Origin: Muribaculum sp.
GTDB taxonomy: Bacteria; Bacteroidota; Bacteroidia; Bacteroidales; Muribaculaceae
Direction of reading: 5' to 3'
DNA length: 64,000 nucleotides
Assembly: GCA_009775095.1 (NCBI GenBank)
Contig: VSOZ01000014.1
Coordinates: 1-64,000 of the forward strand
The position numbers and the translations under genes are program-made. Positions within the stretch are counted from its first letter, which is position 1. Each line of letters begins with the position of its first letter. Under the pieces are notes generated by a model that had not been told where the DNA came from, searched no databases, and was given only the letters and a program-made list of their open reading frames with translations. Of the stretch, positions 61,685 to 64,000 are shown in pieces.

Positions 61685-64000
61685 CATGCCCGTATCACGG
61701 CCCGGTGCGGCAGGACCGATGTAAGACTTTTTAAGTCCGCCCCAGTCAATGATGATTTTCTGGACCATCATGCCGGGATCGCCGCAAATGAGCGATAGCT
61801 TGTGCGACGGCTTGTTTTTGTCGACGGCAAAACGGAAGTGTTTCACCACGCCGTTGCGCAGTACCTGATCTTTCCATTCGCGCGAATATTCCTTGAACTT
61901 GTTTTCAAACACTTTTACCGAATCGTCGACAGCCACTCCTATGCGTGTGCTTCGTCCGTCATGAAGCGGCCACAGCGGCACGGCATCGACATATACGTCT
62001 ATGCTGTCGGTACTGAAAGCCGGCAGACTGTAGACTATTTTGGCCCCGGAGAGGTCGGTGGGATCAGCCACAGGTGTCGTAGGTTCGCCTAACTTTATTA
62101 CATATCCGTCATAGCCTATGCCTTTTACTATATTTATATTGTGGCCCGATGCTCCGGTGGCAAAATCGTAGTCTGAAAGGTTGAGCACCATGCAGCGGTC
62201 GGTCCCCGACTGGGTTTCGACCGGTTCTATGTTGAGATCTCTTTCACCGGCACCGGGTGTGACTGTCACAACCGGTTTGTTCTGGTACAGAGCGCAAAAT
62301 GCCGGAGCAAGATCCATCATGCCTTTCCACTTGCCGTCAAGCAACGAATTGTATTCATTTATCAGTGTCTGAATACTGTCATAGGCGATGTCGGTTTCAC
62401 GCGCGGCGCGGTTAGCTCCCGCCGCATCATTCTTGGCCAGAAGTTCATGGTTGAGCTGCGCCATGAGAAATTTACGGTTCATCTGATATGCGCCTTTTAC
62501 AGGAAACGCGAGCATCTCGAAAAATGCGTTTTTAAGCTGTGGATCCAGCGAATCCGTTATGCTGTCGGCCATGTCCGATATGCGGCGGTAGTCGGCGAGA
62601 CGTTGGCGGGCTTCGTTGTAGTTGTCAAACGAAAAATCGGTATCTCTCAGACCCGTATGGGCTGCGTCGTCCCATTCACATTCAAAGCCCATGAACTCCG
62701 GTTTGCGGCTCCATGCAAGACGGTAATAATTGTCTAAAATATATTTGAATTCCTTTTCGTATTTCGTGCCGAAAATCGATGCGAGAAATTTAACCTGATG
62801 TTCATTTACTTTTCTGACGTCGAAGTTGTCAAAGTCAAAGGCCATTTCGAAAAATGTCTGTATGCCGAGTTCCATGGGCTTTATGTCGCCCACGTTAAGC
62901 AGCCAGTAGCGGTCGGCCCCTGTGTCGTAGGTCTTTTTCAGCTCTTCGTACATGAGTACCGGAGGAGTGGTGCATATCCACAGATAATCGTGCGGAGCAC
63001 CGAGATATGACAGGTGGTAATACACTCCTGCGCCTCCGCTGCGTTTGCGCTCGTCATCGTTGCTTACTTTTTTGAAATATCCGTAATTGTCATCGACCCA
63101 TACTATGGTTATGTCATCGGGTACTTTGAGCCCGTTGTCATAGATGTCCATCGTCTCTTTATAGGGTACGAATATCTGGGGTATCTCTGTAATCGGTTTT
63201 CCCGTATGTCGGGTAAGCATCTCTCTTTGATCGCCTATGACCTGTTGAATCAGAGTTACCTTTTCGTCGATTGGTATTTCGGTCACAAGTCCTGCGTCAT
63301 GGACGCCGCGCATGGCCATGGTGTAGATATTCTCATAGCATGCGGCTTCATTCAGGCGGTTTTCCCATTTGTCGCGTATGGTCTTGCTATTTGTGAGATA
63401 GTCCCAGCTGCCGTCGCGTTTAGAGTCCCATTCCGACAGTGCGGCGTTGTTGAGAAGTAGCGGCTCGCAGTGCGATGTCGTGATTATTATGCCGAATGTG
63501 TCGGCCACGAGTTTGCTCTCCGGATGCGAGTAGAAGGCTCCGGTGCAACTGTGCATGGCCGGAGCCAGCATATTGCCGCGCAGACGTAACAGAAGTTCGC
63601 ATACACGGGCGTAGGTCTTTGGCCCTATGTCACCGAGCTCTTTCTCATAGTTGTACGTAGACCACGGTTTCAGCCCCCAGTCCTCGTCATTGATGAAGAA
63701 GCCGCGGTATTTTACCGATGGGGCAGGTGATACATAGTTGCCGCTTGCCCATGCCTCCTTATGTGCTTTTATAGGCACGTCGGCCCACCAGTACCACGGC
63801 GATACTCCTATGCCTTCGCTTACCGAAAGCAGTCCGTAGGCGGTGCCGCGACGGTCGCTTCCCGCAATGACTAACGCTTTCTTTACTCCCGGTAAGGGAT
63901 TTTCAACTATCGATAATATATATTGCTCATGTCCGTTGACAATAGGGTTGGCGTCGAGTTTGCCGTTACGGATCATGTCGTCAATCAAACGGCTGTGTCC
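61676..64000 (-). CDS. GH115-family alpha-glucuronidase (N-terminus outside window)
   Basis: At least 774 residues; the frame is open to base 64000, so the start is to the right of the window. Matches glycoside hydrolase family 115: YGLLSVSEGIGVSPWYWWAD, YRGFFINDEDWGLKPW, MLAPAMHSC, SHCEPLL, ITIVWVDDNYGYF, YYHLSYLGAPHDYLWI and MGFECEWDD. These enzymes remove (methyl)glucuronic acid from xylan-type side chains. A C-terminal beta-rich domain (from about 590) is present. It suggests use of plant or host glycans; neighbours to the right are unknown. Confidence 0.88.
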   Translation of the reverse strand, partial: GHSRLIDDMIRNGKLDANPIVNGHEQYILSIVENPLPGVKKALVIAGSDRRGTAYGLLSVSEGIGVSPWYWWADVPIKAHKEAWASGNYVSPAPSVKYRGFFINDEDWGLKPWSTYNYEKELGDIGPKTYARVCELLLRLRGNMLAPAMHSCTGAFYSHPESKLVADTFGIIITTSHCEPLLLNNAALSEWDSKRDGSWDYLTNSKTIRDKWENRLNEAACYENIYTMAMRGVHDAGLVTEIPIDEKVTLIQQVIGDQREMLTRHTGKPITEIPQIFVPYKETMDIYDNGLKVPDDITIVWVDDNYGYFKKVSNDDERKRSGGAGVYYHLSYLGAPHDYLWICTTPPVLMYEELKKTYDTGADRYWLLNVGDIKPMELGIQTFFEMAFDFDNFDVRKVNEHQVKFLASIFGTKYEKEFKYILDNYYRLAWSRKPEFMGFECEWDDAAHTGLRDTDFSFDNYNEARQRLADYRRISDMADSITDSLDPQLKNAFFEMLAFPVKGAYQMNRKFLMAQLNHELLAKNDAAGANRAARETDIAYDSIQTLINEYNSLLDGKWKGMMDLAPAFCALYQNKPVVTVTPGAGERDLNIEPVETQSGTDRCMVLNLSDYDFATGASGHNINIVKGIGYDGYVIKLGEPTTPVADPTDLSGAKIVYSLPAFSTDSIDVYVDAVPLWPLHDGRSTRIGVAVDDSVKVFENKFKEYSREWKDQVLRNGVVKHFRFAVDKNKPSHKLSLICGDPGMMVQKIIIDWGGLKKSYIGPAAPGRDTGMSE

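Noticed and set aside
1..64000. tRNA, rRNA, insertion sequences or prophage
   Set aside because: No cloverleaf-type sequence, rRNA motif, transposase, integrase or terminal inverted repeat was recognised by eye; a tRNAscan or ISfinder run could still find something small.

Overview
The window looks like a chromosomal segment of a gut-type Bacteroidales bacterium, most likely Muribaculaceae-like. That placement is inferred from gene content and style, not from a marker gene. The evidence is: no Shine-Dalgarno sites but many TAnnTTTG -7 boxes, often with TTG/TTTG about 19-21 bases upstream (the Bacteroidetes -7/-33 promoter); GldB, DUF4301, head-GIN (DUF2807) and outer-membrane barrel proteins; a TPR/LuxR-type membrane regulator; a glucanotransferase with N-terminal starch-binding domains; GH115; and a B12-dependent class II ribonucleotide reductase. 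No rRNA, tRNA, CRISPR array, insertion sequence or prophage was seen.

Layout. 1-7.7 kb: PASTA protein (cut by the left edge), RluD, acyltransferase, metallophosphoesterase, Tex and a reduced HPPK-like protein on +, then biotin synthase on -. 7.7-16.3 kb: a small membrane protein; a minus-strand FtsX/MacB-type ABC operon (permease, ATPase, permease); and, divergent from it, an NtrC-family sigma-54 activator with its histidine kinase. A good sigma-54 -24 box lies just before the ABC operon, so this looks like a self-contained two-component/exporter circuit. 16.4-24 kb: type II NADH dehydrogenase, TPR protein, DUF4301, GNAT, thioredoxin, a sigma factor and a 57-residue small protein. 24-36 kb: GldB, amidase, MCE/MlaD protein, DnaA, an 82-residue protein, a large M16 peptidase, nitroreductase and NrdJ.

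36-48.3 kb: MalQ-type glucanotransferase, then a 680-base gene-poor gap holding a clear cobalamin riboswitch on the minus strand with no gene downstream of it. Next come a YbaK/ProX deacylase, an outer-membrane barrel protein, a TPR/LuxR regulator, a small ORF behind a strong promoter, and a TolC-HlyD-MFS efflux operon. Codon choice changes in the efflux genes, which suggests acquisition. 48.3-64 kb: DusB with two DUF2807 proteins, an M16 peptidase, a very large alpha-2-macroglobulin protein with an SGNH hydrolase, an ECF sigma / small membrane protein / Spy-like cassette, a ZIP transporter, and a GH115 enzyme cut by the right edge.

The observations most worth following are the orphan cobalamin riboswitch (39.16-38.97 kb, minus), the sigma-54 circuit at 13.5 kb, a set of apparently leaderless genes, a 30-base perfect palindrome inside the GNAT gene, and three small proteins of unknown role.
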